From contig JACPYM010000088.1 in the NCBI GenBank assembly GCA_016196035.1, positions 124,001 to 188,000 on the forward strand: a stretch of DNA of 64,000 nt, in the 5' to 3' direction. Both the position numbers and the translations under genes were made by a program. Numbering within the stretch: position 1 is the first letter of the stretch; each line of letters opens with the position of its first letter. The notes under the pieces are model-generated. The model was not told the DNA's origin. It worked only from the letters and a program-made list of their open reading frames with translations, and did no database searches. The stretch comes from Acidobacteriota bacterium. GTDB lineage: Bacteria; Acidobacteriota; Blastocatellia; RBC074. Shown here piece after piece: positions 47,050 to 56,909 of this stretch.

Positions 47050-49809
47050 TCATTCGTGGCGTAATGCTGTTAGCGGATCAACTGTGGTCGCGCGTCGGGC
47101 TGGAATCCAGCAGGCGACGAGCGCTACGGCAGTTAGCAACAGGGCAATCGCGATGAATGTCAGCGGGTCGTAGGGGCGGATGCCATAGAGATTCGCTTCG
47201 ATCAAACGCGCGACGCCGTAAGCAGCAGCCAGGCCGATGAACAGGCCCGTAACAATCAGCCACGCGCCTTCGCGCAAAACCAGCCGCAACACATCACGGG
47301 CTTGCGCGCCCAGCGCCATGCGGATACCGATTTCGCGGGTGCGTTGATTGACGGCATACGCAACGACGCCATACAGCCCAATCGCAGTCAGTAGCAAGGC
47401 GACTAAACCAAAGACACTGGTCAGCGTTGCCGCCATGCGTTGACTGCTGAGTTGCGCGCGCAAGTCACCTTCGAGTGTGGTGGCCTTGAATAGCGCCAGC
47501 CCGGCATCAAGCGCATGCACTGCGCGGCGCACCTGTGGCAACAAGGCGGCGGGATCGGCGTTGGTGCGCAGCAAGACACGCTGCGAGGTCATTGCCCCCT
47601 CCAATTGCGCGATGGGGGATTCGATTTGCGGGCGCGCTTCGCCGTCGAGCGACATGGTTTTGATGTCGCGGGTGACGCCGATGATTGTCAGCCACGGCTT
47701 GCCGACGCCATAACTGATACGGCGTCCGATGGGGTTTTGGTTGGGGAAGAACTTGTTTGCGAAGGCAGCGTTGATGGTGACGATGTCGGGCTGTCCTTTA
47801 CGATCCGTGTCGGTGAAGCTGCGTCCTTGTTCAAGCTGAATGCCCAGCAGTTCGTGATAGCCTGCGCTGACGATATTCAAATCCACCATCGGCATATTGT
47901 TGGGGTCAGCGGGCTGGCCTTCGACAACCACCGCTGTCAGGCCAACCATTCCACCCAAGGGTGTGTAGTTGGCGGCAGCGACACGTTGCACGCCGGGCAA
48001 GGCGCGCAGGCGTTCAGACAATTGCTGAAAGAATTGTTTGGCGCGCGCATCATCGTATTTGCCTTCGGGCAAGGCGATGTCGGCGGCCAAGACGTTCTGC
48101 ACGTGAAAGCCAGGATCAATTGCCAGATAGCCGCGCAACGTGCGCACAAACAATCCGGCGGAGATCAGCACAATGACGGAAAGCGCGATTTGCGTGACTA
48201 ATAAGACACGACGTGACCAGACGAAATTGCGCCCATCGGCACGCATCGAACCTTCGTCTTTGAGCGCGGGGATCAAATCAGGGTACGATGCTTGCCAAGC
48301 GGGCCACAGCCCAAACAGCACGCCCGTCAATAACGACAGGCCGAAGGTGTAAAGAGCAACGCGTGTGTTGAGCGTGAGATCAAGTTGCACTTCCGCGCGC
48401 GGTTGAAAGCTCATCAACAATTTCAGCAACCAGGGGGCAATGAAAAGCCCCAGCAATCCGCCGACTCCGGCCAGCAATAAGCTTTCGGTCAACAACTGCC
48501 GCACTAATCTGAAACGCCCTGCGCCCAAGGCGAGCCGAACGGCGATTTCTTTCCGTCGCGTGGCCGCCCGCGCCATCAACAGTCCTGCGAGATTGGCGCA
48601 GGCAATCAGCAGAATCACACCGACGATGCCGAACAGAAACAGCAATGACATGCCCTGTTCGCCGCGCAAACTGGAAATGCCTTCGGTGATGTCTTCGAGT
48701 TGGATGCGCTTTTCACTGAAAGGCTGATGCCGGTCGCTTTCCGGCATCCACGCATCGCGTACCTGTCGCGCCAGGGTATCCATCGCCTGTTGCGCTGCCC
48801 CTTGCGCAACGTCGGGCTTCAGGCGTCCCAACAACTGCCACATCGTCCAATCATGATTGGTCAGCCACTCATTCGTAGCCTTTTTCTGTTCGACCTGCGC
48901 CACCATCATCGCCGGAACCCAAATATCAGTCGGCGCATCAATCATTACGCCACGAAAGCGCGCGGGCATCACGCCGATGATCGTATACGGCTGTTCATTC
49001 AGCGGGACAGTTTGCCCGATGACATTCGTTGCGCCACCAAACCGGCTTTGCCACAGACCATAACTCAACAGCGCCAGCGGATGTGCGCCGGGCGCGCGGT
49101 TGTCTTCGGGCGTGAACGTGCGCCCTAGCACTGGCTGAACCCCCAGCAGCGCGAAGTAGTTTTCGGCAACCAGTTCCGCGCGCACGCGTTCCATCTGATC
49201 GCCCGCCCCAAGGTTAAGCTTGGCGGGCCGGAACGCTGTCAGATCCGTGAAGACCGCATTGCGCGCGCGATAATCGAGAAAGTCGGCCCACGCGAATTCC
49301 TGAAACGTAAGTTGGGGATTAACGCTTTCGGCCTTGAATTGCACCAGCGCATCCGGGTCGTGGACAGGCAAAGATTGCAGCAGCAATTTGTCAAGCAGGC
49401 TGAACAACGCCGTATTCGCGCCAATGCCCAGCGCCAGCGTCAACACGGCAATCAAGGTGAAACCCGGTCGTGCTCGTAACATCCGCACGCCAAACCGCAG
49501 GTCTTGCAAGAGCGTTTCCATACGAATTCCCCCTCTTCGTTCGATCTTTTCCAGCGACGGCCGCAACGACCGTACCGCCACTGGTTGTTCCGCACGGCTC
49601 AGCTCACATTCGAGCAACTGACCAGCGCCGATCATGCGCAACGCTTGCGCCTGCGCCTCTGATTCTGTCGCGCCCGCCAGCAAGGCCGCTTCGTAAACAG
49701 CTTCGAGGTGCTGCGCCAACTCTTCCGCAATTTCCCACTCACGTACTGGCGGCAAACGCAGTGGGGCGAGGTGTGACCGCACGATGTGTTTCCAATCCGG
49801 CAGCGCCAT
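47050..49809 (-). CDS. ADOP-type permease, second of the tandem set
   Basis: A protein of 919 residues. The soluble region ([24 protein letters not shown]) is close to that of the neighbour, followed by TM1 ([21 protein letters not shown]), core 1 ([41 protein letters not shown]) and core 2 ending TTVDPLTALRHE. The ATG at 49809 has GGAG upstream and lies two bases after the previous stop; a GTG at 49815 would overlap it by four. The periplasmic domains differ most from those of the neighbours, suggesting different partners. Confidence 0.9.
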   Translation of the reverse strand: MALPDWKHIVRSHLAPLRLPPVREWEIAEELAQHLEAVYEAALLAGATESEAQAQALRMIGAGQLLECELSRAEQPVAVRSLRPSLEKIERRGGIRMETLLQDLRFGVRMLRARPGFTLIAVLTLALGIGANTALFSLLDKLLLQSLPVHDPDALVQFKAESVNPQLTFQEFAWADFLDYRARNAVFTDLTAFRPAKLNLGAGDQMERVRAELVAENYFALLGVQPVLGRTFTPEDNRAPGAHPLALLSYGLWQSRFGGATNVIGQTVPLNEQPYTIIGVMPARFRGVMIDAPTDIWVPAMMVAQVEQKKATNEWLTNHDWTMWQLLGRLKPDVAQGAAQQAMDTLARQVRDAWMPESDRHQPFSEKRIQLEDITEGISSLRGEQGMSLLFLFGIVGVILLIACANLAGLLMARAATRRKEIAVRLALGAGRFRLVRQLLTESLLLAGVGGLLGLFIAPWLLKLLMSFQPRAEVQLDLTLNTRVALYTFGLSLLTGVLFGLWPAWQASYPDLIPALKDEGSMRADGRNFVWSRRVLLVTQIALSVIVLISAGLFVRTLRGYLAIDPGFHVQNVLAADIALPEGKYDDARAKQFFQQLSERLRALPGVQRVAAANYTPLGGMVGLTAVVVEGQPADPNNMPMVDLNIVSAGYHELLGIQLEQGRSFTDTDRKGQPDIVTINAAFANKFFPNQNPIGRRISYGVGKPWLTIIGVTRDIKTMSLDGEARPQIESPIAQLEGAMTSQRVLLRTNADPAALLPQVRRAVHALDAGLALFKATTLEGDLRAQLSSQRMAATLTSVFGLVALLLTAIGLYGVVAYAVNQRTREIGIRMALGAQARDVLRLVLREGAWLIVTGLFIGLAAAYGVARLIEANLYGIRPYDPLTFIAIALLLTAVALVACWIPARRATTVDPLTALRHE

Positions 49810-49811
49810 CT

Positions 49812-52499
49812 TCACTCCGCCCGCAACGCAATCAACGGATCAACCTGTGTGGCGCGGCGCGCGGGAATCCAGCAAGCGACGAACGCGACCAACAGCAGTA
49901 AAACCGCGATGGCCGCAAAGGTCAGCGGATCGGTCGCACTGACGCTAAACAACAAAGCGGCCATCAGGCGCGTGAGCGCGAACGCCGCCACTAGACCCGT
50001 CGCTACGCCCAGCAGCGTCAGGCGCATGCCCTGCCCGACGACCAGCCGCAACACCTCGCGTTGCCCTGCGCCCAACGCCATGCGGATGCCGATTTCATGC
50101 GTCCGCTGTGTGACCGCATAACTCAGCACGCCGTAAATGCCGACCGCCGCCAACAGCATCGCCACGGCGGCAAACACGCCGAGCAAGAGCATCGAAAACT
50201 GCTGTTGTTCAATAGAAGTCGAGACCAATTGATCCAGCGTCCTGAGGCTGGAAACCGGTTGCTCTTTATCCAGACTCAAAACGGCATTGCGAATGGCCGC
50301 ACTCAACGCCAACGGATCGCCTGTCGTGCGTGCCACCAGCGTCATAGTGGAAAAGGTTTGTTGCGTGTAAGGTTCGTAAGTTTGCAGGGTCGTTTGCTGG
50401 GCCAACCCGTAATGCTTCACATCGCCGACGATGCCGACAATTTCATACCAGTCGGGTTTATCCCCGCCTTTGAAATTGATGCGTTTCCCCAGCGGGTCTT
50501 CATTCGGAAAGATGCGCTGTGCCATCGTTTCGTTGATCAGCGCGACGTGCGGCGCGTCTTTGGTATCGCGTTCAGTGAACAGGCGGCCCCGCCGCAATGG
50601 AATGCCCATCGTTTTGAAATAGTCGGCGCTCACTGAATAATAGTTCGTGCTTTGGCCAGCGCCCGGCGGCAGCGGAGGCCGCCCCCCTATATCAAACCCC
50701 AACACGAAATCATCGTCGCTGAGCGGCATTACCGTGATCGCACCCGCCGATTGCACACCTGGCAACGTGCTGACTTTTTCGAGCAGTTGTTGGAAGAAGG
50801 CGACCTGCTGCGGTTCTTCCGGATATTTACGCTTCGGCAGCGACACCGTCGCGATCATTGCCTTGTCAGGATTAAAGCCGGGATCAACTTGTTGCAAGCG
50901 CCAGAAGCTTTTGATCATCAATCCCGCGCCCACCAACAACACCAGCGCCGCCGCGACTTCCAGCACAACTAGCCCGTTGCGCACAAACTGCCGTCCGCCT
51001 TCGGTTGAACCGCGTCCGGCATCTTTGAGCGTTTCGTTCAAATTCGGTCGAGTGGCTTGCCAGGCAGGAATCAGCCCGAAAATCACGCCCGTCAACAGCG
51101 TCACGAGAGCCGTGAAAGCCAGCACGCGCCCGTCGAGCGAAACATCGCTCAGGCGTGGCAGATTTGGCGGCGCCAGCGCCAACAACAAACGCGTGCCCCA
51201 CGTGGCCAGCAACAACCCGGCTACCCCGCCGGCCAGCGACAGCAACATGCTTTCGGTCAACAATTGACGCACGACACGCCCACGCCCTGCGCCCATTGCC
51301 GTGCGGATGGCCAACTCTTTTTGTCGTCCGGCTGCCCGCGCGAGCAATAGGTTTGCAACATTGGCACAGGCAATCAGCAAGACAAAAGCGACTGCGGCGA
51401 GCAAGACGAGCAAGGCGGGCTTGATGCGCCGGACAGTGAAATCCAGCAGCGGCATCAGCATCACATTCGAGCCCGTGCTGACCTCCGGATATTGCGCGGC
51501 CAAGCGCCCGGCAATCGTGACCATCTCGGTGCGCGCTTGCTCGAACGTAACGCCGGGTTTGAGTTGGCCAACGACGCGGCTCAGATTATGTCCGCCCCGG
51601 TTTTGGGCTTGTTGCGTGGTGAAAGAAATCGGCGTCCAAAGCTCCGTGTCGCGCTCCCAAAAGTGAAAGGTCGCAGGCATCACGCCCGTTACGGTGTAAC
51701 TCTGGCCGTCGAGCGAGATAGTTTGGTTGACGATTTTGGGATCACCGCCAAAGCGCCGTTGCCACAACGCGTGACTTAGGAGCACCACGTTGCTTTTGCC
51801 CGGCTGATGCTCTTCGGGCAGAAAACCCCGGCCAAGCTGCGGTTGAATACCCAGCAGCGCCACCATCCCCTCAGTGACGCTCAGCCCACGCAAGCGCTCC
51901 GGGTCGCCCGTACCAGTAAGATTCAGGTTCACGGGGCGCATCCCAACGAGCCGCTCGAAGGAGGTGTTCTGTTTCTGCCAGTCCAGAAAGTTAGCTGGTG
52001 AAACCGCAAATTCCGGGAATTGCGGCAGCTTGGTTTCGCGCAGCAGCACCAGCCGCTCCGGTTCCTTGAACGGCAGCGGGCGCAGCAGCACCGTATTGAC
52101 CACGCTGAAAATTGCCGCATTGGCCCCAATGCCCAGCGCCAACGTGACAATGGCAATCAGCGTGAAGCCGGGCTGTTTCAGCAACATTCGCGCGCCAAAG
52201 CGCAAGTCTTGCCACAAACTTTCCATTCGCATTCCTCCTCTTCGTTCGAGCCATTCAACTGTCTGGGCGGGTGGATGCCAGGGCCGTTCGAGGCGGCTCA
52301 ATTCGCATTCCAGCAACCGCCAGTCATAGCCATGCACGGCACGCGCTTCGGCAGCGGCGGCTGACCAACCTGCGGCCAGTGCATCCTCATAAGCGGCTTC
52401 CAGGTGCAGCACTAACTCTTCGACGATTTCGATTTCGCGTTCGGGCGACAAGCGTAAGAGCGCCAGTCGCTGCCGCACGAGAGGCTTCCAATCAGGCAT
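49812..52499 (-). CDS. ADOP-type permease, first of the tandem set
   Basis: A protein of 895 residues. The soluble region starts MPDWKPLVRQRLALLRLSPERE, followed by TM1 ([21 protein letters not shown]), core 1 ([43 protein letters not shown]), a second periplasmic domain and core 2 ending [19 protein letters not shown] lies before the ATG at 52499, 11 bases after the padR stop. All three tandem ADOPs share the same design but are clearly diverged, so the duplication is not recent. Confidence 0.9.
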   Translation of the reverse strand: MPDWKPLVRQRLALLRLSPEREIEIVEELVLHLEAAYEDALAAGWSAAAAEARAVHGYDWRLLECELSRLERPWHPPAQTVEWLERRGGMRMESLWQDLRFGARMLLKQPGFTLIAIVTLALGIGANAAIFSVVNTVLLRPLPFKEPERLVLLRETKLPQFPEFAVSPANFLDWQKQNTSFERLVGMRPVNLNLTGTGDPERLRGLSVTEGMVALLGIQPQLGRGFLPEEHQPGKSNVVLLSHALWQRRFGGDPKIVNQTISLDGQSYTVTGVMPATFHFWERDTELWTPISFTTQQAQNRGGHNLSRVVGQLKPGVTFEQARTEMVTIAGRLAAQYPEVSTGSNVMLMPLLDFTVRRIKPALLVLLAAVAFVLLIACANVANLLLARAAGRQKELAIRTAMGAGRGRVVRQLLTESMLLSLAGGVAGLLLATWGTRLLLALAPPNLPRLSDVSLDGRVLAFTALVTLLTGVIFGLIPAWQATRPNLNETLKDAGRGSTEGGRQFVRNGLVVLEVAAALVLLVGAGLMIKSFWRLQQVDPGFNPDKAMIATVSLPKRKYPEEPQQVAFFQQLLEKVSTLPGVQSAGAITVMPLSDDDFVLGFDIGGRPPLPPGAGQSTNYYSVSADYFKTMGIPLRRGRLFTERDTKDAPHVALINETMAQRIFPNEDPLGKRINFKGGDKPDWYEIVGIVGDVKHYGLAQQTTLQTYEPYTQQTFSTMTLVARTTGDPLALSAAIRNAVLSLDKEQPVSSLRTLDQLVSTSIEQQQFSMLLLGVFAAVAMLLAAVGIYGVLSYAVTQRTHEIGIRMALGAGQREVLRLVVGQGMRLTLLGVATGLVAAFALTRLMAALLFSVSATDPLTFAAIAVLLLLVAFVACWIPARRATQVDPLIALRAE

Positions 52500-52510
52500 C
52501 ACGACTCCAA

Positions 52511-52852
52511 TCAGGCAGGTTTGATCTTCGCCACGCGCTCCAATGCGCCGAAGAAATCGGCCCAGGTCTGGCGCTGCTCGGCCAAGACCTTCTTGCCCGC
52601 AGGCGTCAGTTTGTAAAAACGGCGGCGGCGTTCGCCCGCCTTTTCGACCCAGCGCCCCTGGATCAGGCCGCGCTTTTCCAGGCGATAGAGCAAGGGGTAA
52701 AGCGAGGCGACGTGGAATTGCAGCACGCCGTCCGAACGCTCTTCGATGAGTTTGGCGATTTCGTAACCGTGGCGCGGGCGGTCTTCGACCAGCGCCAGAA
52801 TCAGCATTTCCGTGCTGCCACGTTTGATTTCTTTATCTAATAGATTAGTCAT
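52511..52852 (-). CDS. PadR-family regulator of the triple ADOP operon
   Basis: A protein of 113 residues, closely similar to the PadR at 26464: [44 protein letters not shown] and a C-terminal basic and helical tail. The ATG at 52852 has GGAGG upstream; the frame to 52897 is open but not needed. AT-rich GTATATATGCGA lies upstream on the - strand and could be the -10 region. Unlike the first PadR gene, no clear palindrome covers the start codon. Confidence 0.9.
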   Translation of the reverse strand: MTNLLDKEIKRGSTEMLILALVEDRPRHGYEIAKLIEERSDGVLQFHVASLYPLLYRLEKRGLIQGRWVEKAGERRRRFYKLTPAGKKVLAEQRQTWADFFGALERVAKIKPA

Positions 52853-53068
52853 AGCGGGTGCCTCCATAGGTTGTGTTCGCATATATACTGCCACCATCGG
52901 TGGAAGGCAAACCGTTGACGACGGACGCGAGAAAAAATCGGGTAGTTGGATTTAGAGGCAGCGAGCGAAAGGTCAACAACAAAGGCTGCGGCGAATAGCG
53001 CAGATAGGTCTGGTTCTGAACAGGCAGGCGCGCAAGGCGGCAGTGGCGCGGCGAAAGGAACCCGCGTC

Positions 53069-53737
53069 TTAACGCTTATCAGCCGCGCGCCACACATAAA
53101 TGTCGCGCGCGATCTCTTCTTCCAACGCGATTTGGGTTTCGTCGCATTGCACGACGTAACTCGGATACCGCTGCAACAATTTGACCGTCGCACCGGGGGC
53201 CAAACCGAGCGCGGAAAGTTTTTGCAAGCGGGCAAATTGCGGGGCGCTGAGATAGGCGACGCGCGCCTGTTCGCCGATGTCCAAACGGTCAACGGAACTC
53301 ACCACGGCAGGGACTTGTTGTTGCGCTTGGCGGCAACACGCGCCGGGCGGGATTTGATGTTGATGCGGGCAAAAACGCGGATGACCGAGCAGCGTGCAGA
53401 TGGCATCGGTCACGCCGCGCGCCAGCAGATGCTCGAATTCGCAGGCGTCGGCTTCGCTCTCTTCCAACGTCATGCCGAGTACATCCACGACCAGGCGTTC
53501 GGCCAACCGATGCCGCCGGATAATCTCTTCAGCGGTCTGACGGCCCAACGTGGTCAGACGAATTTCGTCGTTGCGGCGCACGAGATAACCGCCGCGTTCA
53601 CATTCGTCCAACAGCGTTTCGGTCACAATGGTCTTTGCTTCAGCCGCAATGCGTTCCTGCGTAACCGTGCCTTGCTCGGCACACGTCCAGGCGGCTTCGA
53701 GCACTTCAGTGATTTCTTGTGAAAGCCAATGATGCAT
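53069..53737 (-). CDS. DtxR/MntR-type regulator with FeoA-like C-terminus
   Basis: A protein of 222 residues. Residues 5-70 form a winged helix (VTETLLDECERGGYLVRRN, DEIRLTTLGRQTAEEIIRRHRLAERLVVDVLGM), followed by the metal-binding dimerisation domain with Glu, Cys and His in ADACEFEHLLARGVTDAIC. Next is a Cys/His-rich segment (RFCPHQHQIPPGACC, about 121-135). Residues about 150-215 are FeoA-like (SAPQFARLQKLSALGLAPGATVKLLQRYP). It follows feoB by nine bases. I infer it senses Fe2+ and controls feoB; the FeoA part may also act on FeoB directly. Confidence 0.85.
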   Translation of the reverse strand: MHHWLSQEITEVLEAAWTCAEQGTVTQERIAAEAKTIVTETLLDECERGGYLVRRNDEIRLTTLGRQTAEEIIRRHRLAERLVVDVLGMTLEESEADACEFEHLLARGVTDAICTLLGHPRFCPHQHQIPPGACCRQAQQQVPAVVSSVDRLDIGEQARVAYLSAPQFARLQKLSALGLAPGATVKLLQRYPSYVVQCDETQIALEEEIARDIYVWRAADKR

Positions 53738-53746
53738 AGTGAGGTG

Positions 53747-56077
53747 TTAGAAATGAATATGTAAGGCGCGCAGCAGCCAGCCCACAATGCCGCCGACCGC
53801 AATCGCAAAGGGCGTGATGAAGGCCAGCATCAGCAACGCCTTCCGCATGCCCTGCTCGCGAATGATCATAAAGAAATTGGCCACACAGGGGATGAACAGC
53901 GTCAGCACAATCAGCGAAGTCACGATCTGCACGCTATTGAGCGCCCCTTCGCGCACCATCTGGAACAACCCCGCCGCGCCGTAATCGCGGCGCAAGAAAC
54001 CCAGGATCAACACCTGCGCGGTCTGTCGCGGCAAATGCAAAATGCCCGTCACCAATGGGGCCAGCGCGTTTTCGATCATATCCAGACCGCTCAATCGCCC
54101 CCAGGGCGTGGGCACGCGCAACCAATCCAGCCCGAACAACAGCACCGTGCCCAACAGGAACAGCGGCAAGGCTTCGCGCAAATACCACCAGATGCGCTGG
54201 TGCGTTTTCGCCCAGATGTTTTTGAGTTGCGGCGTGCGAATCGGCGGCAGTTCAAAGATGAAATCGCCGCGCTGCCCTTTGATGATGAGCGATGACAGGA
54301 ACCCGATCAGCAGCATTTGGGAAAACACGACGCCGAAGACGGTCACGACCGCGCCCAGACTGAGCGAGCCGCTGATGGCCAGAATTACACCCAATTGCGC
54401 CGAACACGGCACGCCCAATGCCAACAACAACGTGGCGATCAAACGTTCTTTTGGCGTGGACAAAATACGCGTCGTCATCGTCGCCATTGTGTCGCAACCC
54501 AAGCCCAGCACCATCGGCAACACGGCCTTGCCATTCAACCCCATCACGCGGAAAAGGCGATCCGCCAGAATCGCCAGCCGGGGCAGATAGCCGCTGTCTT
54601 CCAGCAAACCAAAGGCGATGAAAAAGGTCGTGACAATCGGTAACACCAGCGCCAACGCATACGTCAGCCCCACCGAAATCAAGCCGTATTTCCCCAGCAG
54701 AAAATCGTAAACCAGCCCGTGCGGAACCCAGGCTTGCAACCACGGTGTCAGCAGCCCATTGAAAAGATTGTTTTCCAGCGCATCCACCAACGTGCCCGCG
54801 CCGATCACACCGACGAATTCATACATCAGCAACAACACCGCCAACAACACCGGCAAACCCGTGCGCCAATCGCGCGACCAATGCCCCAAGCGTTCGGCGA
54901 AGCTGCGCGAGCGGCGCAAACATAACGCCAGCGGCACCAACACGGGCGCAATCAGCAATAGCAACTGCGTGAGCAGCGGATATAAAAACCCATTCTCATA
55001 CGCGTGGTTTTCCGGGTTGAGTTGCCCGAAAAGCAATGTACCCAGCGTGCCCAGATGATGCCCGGACAGCCAGCTTTGCGCGGCGGGCAAAACGCCGCTT
55101 TCCAGGTGCGCGTTGAGCCAGCCATAGGGCGTCTGCCAGCCAAACAAACGGCCCAGTTCGGTGTAAAGAAAGAGCGCCAAACCCAGCCCCAATGCTGTGA
55201 ACGCCAGCGGAAAGGTTTTACTTTCGGCACTGGCCAGTACACTTGGTGCAGTCTTTTTGAACCGGGCGACGGATTGTTCCAGCCAAAGATTGCGGGCTTC
55301 TTCCAGCCGTGCCGCCAGCGTGCGCAAGCGCGCATCGCTGCGCGGTACCGGCCAGTCAGGCGCTTGCGCTTCCAACCAATGCTCAACGCCGCTCCGCAAA
55401 CTTGCTTCGCGCGTTTGTAGCCATTCCAGCGTGAGTTGTTGCGGCAGCACTTGACCTGAAGTTTGTGCGGGTACGCGGGCGAATTCGGCGGAACTCAATA
55501 ACCGCGCGCGTATCACCGCCAGTGGATCGCGCGGCACCTTGGCGTGGTGAATCGTTTTGAACAGCGTATACAAACCTTCCCCATCAATCGCCACCGTGGG
55601 CACAACGGGGATGCCAAAGAGTTCTTGCAGACCCGCGACATCAATTTCGATCCCGCGCCCGCGCGCTTCGTCCATCAGGTTCAGCACTAGCACCATTGGC
55701 ACGCCCAGTTCGGCCAGTTGCGTCGTGACCAATAAAGTCCGGCGCAAATTCTTGGCATCGGCGACCTGCACAATCACATCTGGCCGCACGGCCAATAACA
55801 AATCGCGCGTCACGCGTTCGTCGTCGGATTGCGGCACCAGCGCATTGACGCCGGGCGTATCAATCACTTCCCAGTCGCGTCCGCCATACCGCAATTTGCC
55901 GCGCGAGACTTCGACCGTTGTGCCCGGATAATTCGAGACGGTCACGTACTTGCCGGTCAGATAACCGAAGATCACCGATTTGCCGACGTTGGGATTGCCG
56001 ACCAACAACAGCCGGGGTTGTTTCTCAGTGATCTCTGTGACGGGCACGCGCGCGGGTTCAGCGGTCAAAGTTGGCAT
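53747..56077 (-). CDS. feoB: Ferrous iron transporter FeoB
   Basis: A protein of 776 residues. G1 is GNPNVGKS (27-34), G2 is within SNYPGTTVE, G3 is DTPG and G4 is NLMD. The soluble G domain and helical region run to about 290, followed by the membrane part with two Gate motifs and the core GLGCDTMATMTTRIL. FeoB imports Fe2+ through the inner membrane. The ATG at 56077 was chosen; a TTG at 56089 also opens the frame. No separate feoA gene is seen; the FeoA-like domain is on the following DtxR gene. A Fur-box-like site lies upstream at 56109-56127. Confidence 0.95.
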   Translation of the reverse strand: MPTLTAEPARVPVTEITEKQPRLLLVGNPNVGKSVIFGYLTGKYVTVSNYPGTTVEVSRGKLRYGGRDWEVIDTPGVNALVPQSDDERVTRDLLLAVRPDVIVQVADAKNLRRTLLVTTQLAELGVPMVLVLNLMDEARGRGIEIDVAGLQELFGIPVVPTVAIDGEGLYTLFKTIHHAKVPRDPLAVIRARLLSSAEFARVPAQTSGQVLPQQLTLEWLQTREASLRSGVEHWLEAQAPDWPVPRSDARLRTLAARLEEARNLWLEQSVARFKKTAPSVLASAESKTFPLAFTALGLGLALFLYTELGRLFGWQTPYGWLNAHLESGVLPAAQSWLSGHHLGTLGTLLFGQLNPENHAYENGFLYPLLTQLLLLIAPVLVPLALCLRRSRSFAERLGHWSRDWRTGLPVLLAVLLLMYEFVGVIGAGTLVDALENNLFNGLLTPWLQAWVPHGLVYDFLLGKYGLISVGLTYALALVLPIVTTFFIAFGLLEDSGYLPRLAILADRLFRVMGLNGKAVLPMVLGLGCDTMATMTTRILSTPKERLIATLLLALGVPCSAQLGVILAISGSLSLGAVVTVFGVVFSQMLLIGFLSSLIIKGQRGDFIFELPPIRTPQLKNIWAKTHQRIWWYLREALPLFLLGTVLLFGLDWLRVPTPWGRLSGLDMIENALAPLVTGILHLPRQTAQVLILGFLRRDYGAAGLFQMVREGALNSVQIVTSLIVLTLFIPCVANFFMIIREQGMRKALLMLAFITPFAIAVGGIVGWLLRALHIHF

Positions 56078-56909
56078 TGTCGGGTTCAAACCTCATCAAA
56101 AGCTAAATGGATATGATTTTCATTTTGAACTATAACCGAAAGCCGAGAGGGACGCCAACATAATTTGCGCCGCAGGTTGAATAGGACAAACTCTGAAGAA
56201 AAAGGCGGACTTTTCCGATAGGAAATGGAGCGTTGCGCTGATTTTCCGAACATCGAGCTTTGGCTATTCTCTGCCTGCCTGCGGGAACAACAGTTCATTA
56301 CTGAGTTACCGGCAGGCTCAGACGTTGGCTGGCAGTTCAAACTGCCGCCGAGAAATCGCAGCAGCGGCACAAGCATTGAAATGGATATGGGAATGCCTGT
56401 TTCAATGCTTGCGCTTCAATACGGTTTTGCGGTGAAGATCAAAGCGGCGCGTTCCGACGGTGGTCCTGAGATGGGATGGGAGGCTTAGCGCCGGGAGGTG
56501 GGAACGCCAACTGAAACGATCACGCGGGCAGTAAGACGGCACTCGAAGAGACAAGGGACTGATCTTCTGGTTGCCCATGCGGCTCGCGAACATCAACGTT
56601 GAAACTCGTTTCGGCCGGGGCCGGCCGCACAGTAACAAACTGGCAGAGGACGCGCTTGGGGACGGGTGCGGGGTTCAGATTACCCGCCGATATCGGCAAG
56701 CTGCTTCGTCTTAACGGTGCGTAGGCGATGGGCTTAATGCCAGCTTCGCGCAAAGCGGGTAGCCAACAACTCTTTTTGCGAGATGTTGTCAGCATGCCAA
56801 TTTGCTTCTTTGAGGTCGGCATCGGCCGATTATATTTGGTAGGGCCTGCGCCTTACCCACTGAGTTATTCATCCAGGCAAAGCGGCGTTCTACTTTCCTA
56901 CGTTGCCGA
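56078..56909. other. Gene-free stretch upstream of feoB
   Basis: About 830 bases, the longest in the window. The left end holds the feoB promoter with a Fur-box-like site. The rest has no credible frame; the longest (56520-56822, - strand) lacks a ribosome site and family features. Near 56840-56875 a segment resembles an antisense tRNA D-arm but does not fold as a tRNA. The region may hold decayed sequence. Confidence 0.55.
56109..56127 (-). promoter_or_regulatory. Fur-box-like site upstream of feoB
   Basis: On the - strand the site reads CAAAATGAAAATCATATCC, which matches 13 of 19 positions of the classical Fur box GATAATGATAATCATTATC and keeps its centre TGANAATCAT. It lies about 30-50 bases before the feoB start. 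A DtxR-type site is also possible, since the operon encodes a DtxR protein. Confidence 0.45.

Noticed and set aside
56520-56822. Possible 100-codon gene on the - strand
   Set aside because: No ribosome site, no recognisable pattern and no conserved neighbours; composition looks non-coding.
56830-56890. tRNA-like segment on the - strand (AACTCAGTGGGTA similar to a D-arm)
   Set aside because: The D-stem does not pair well and no anticodon or T stem can be drawn, so it is at most a decayed fragment.
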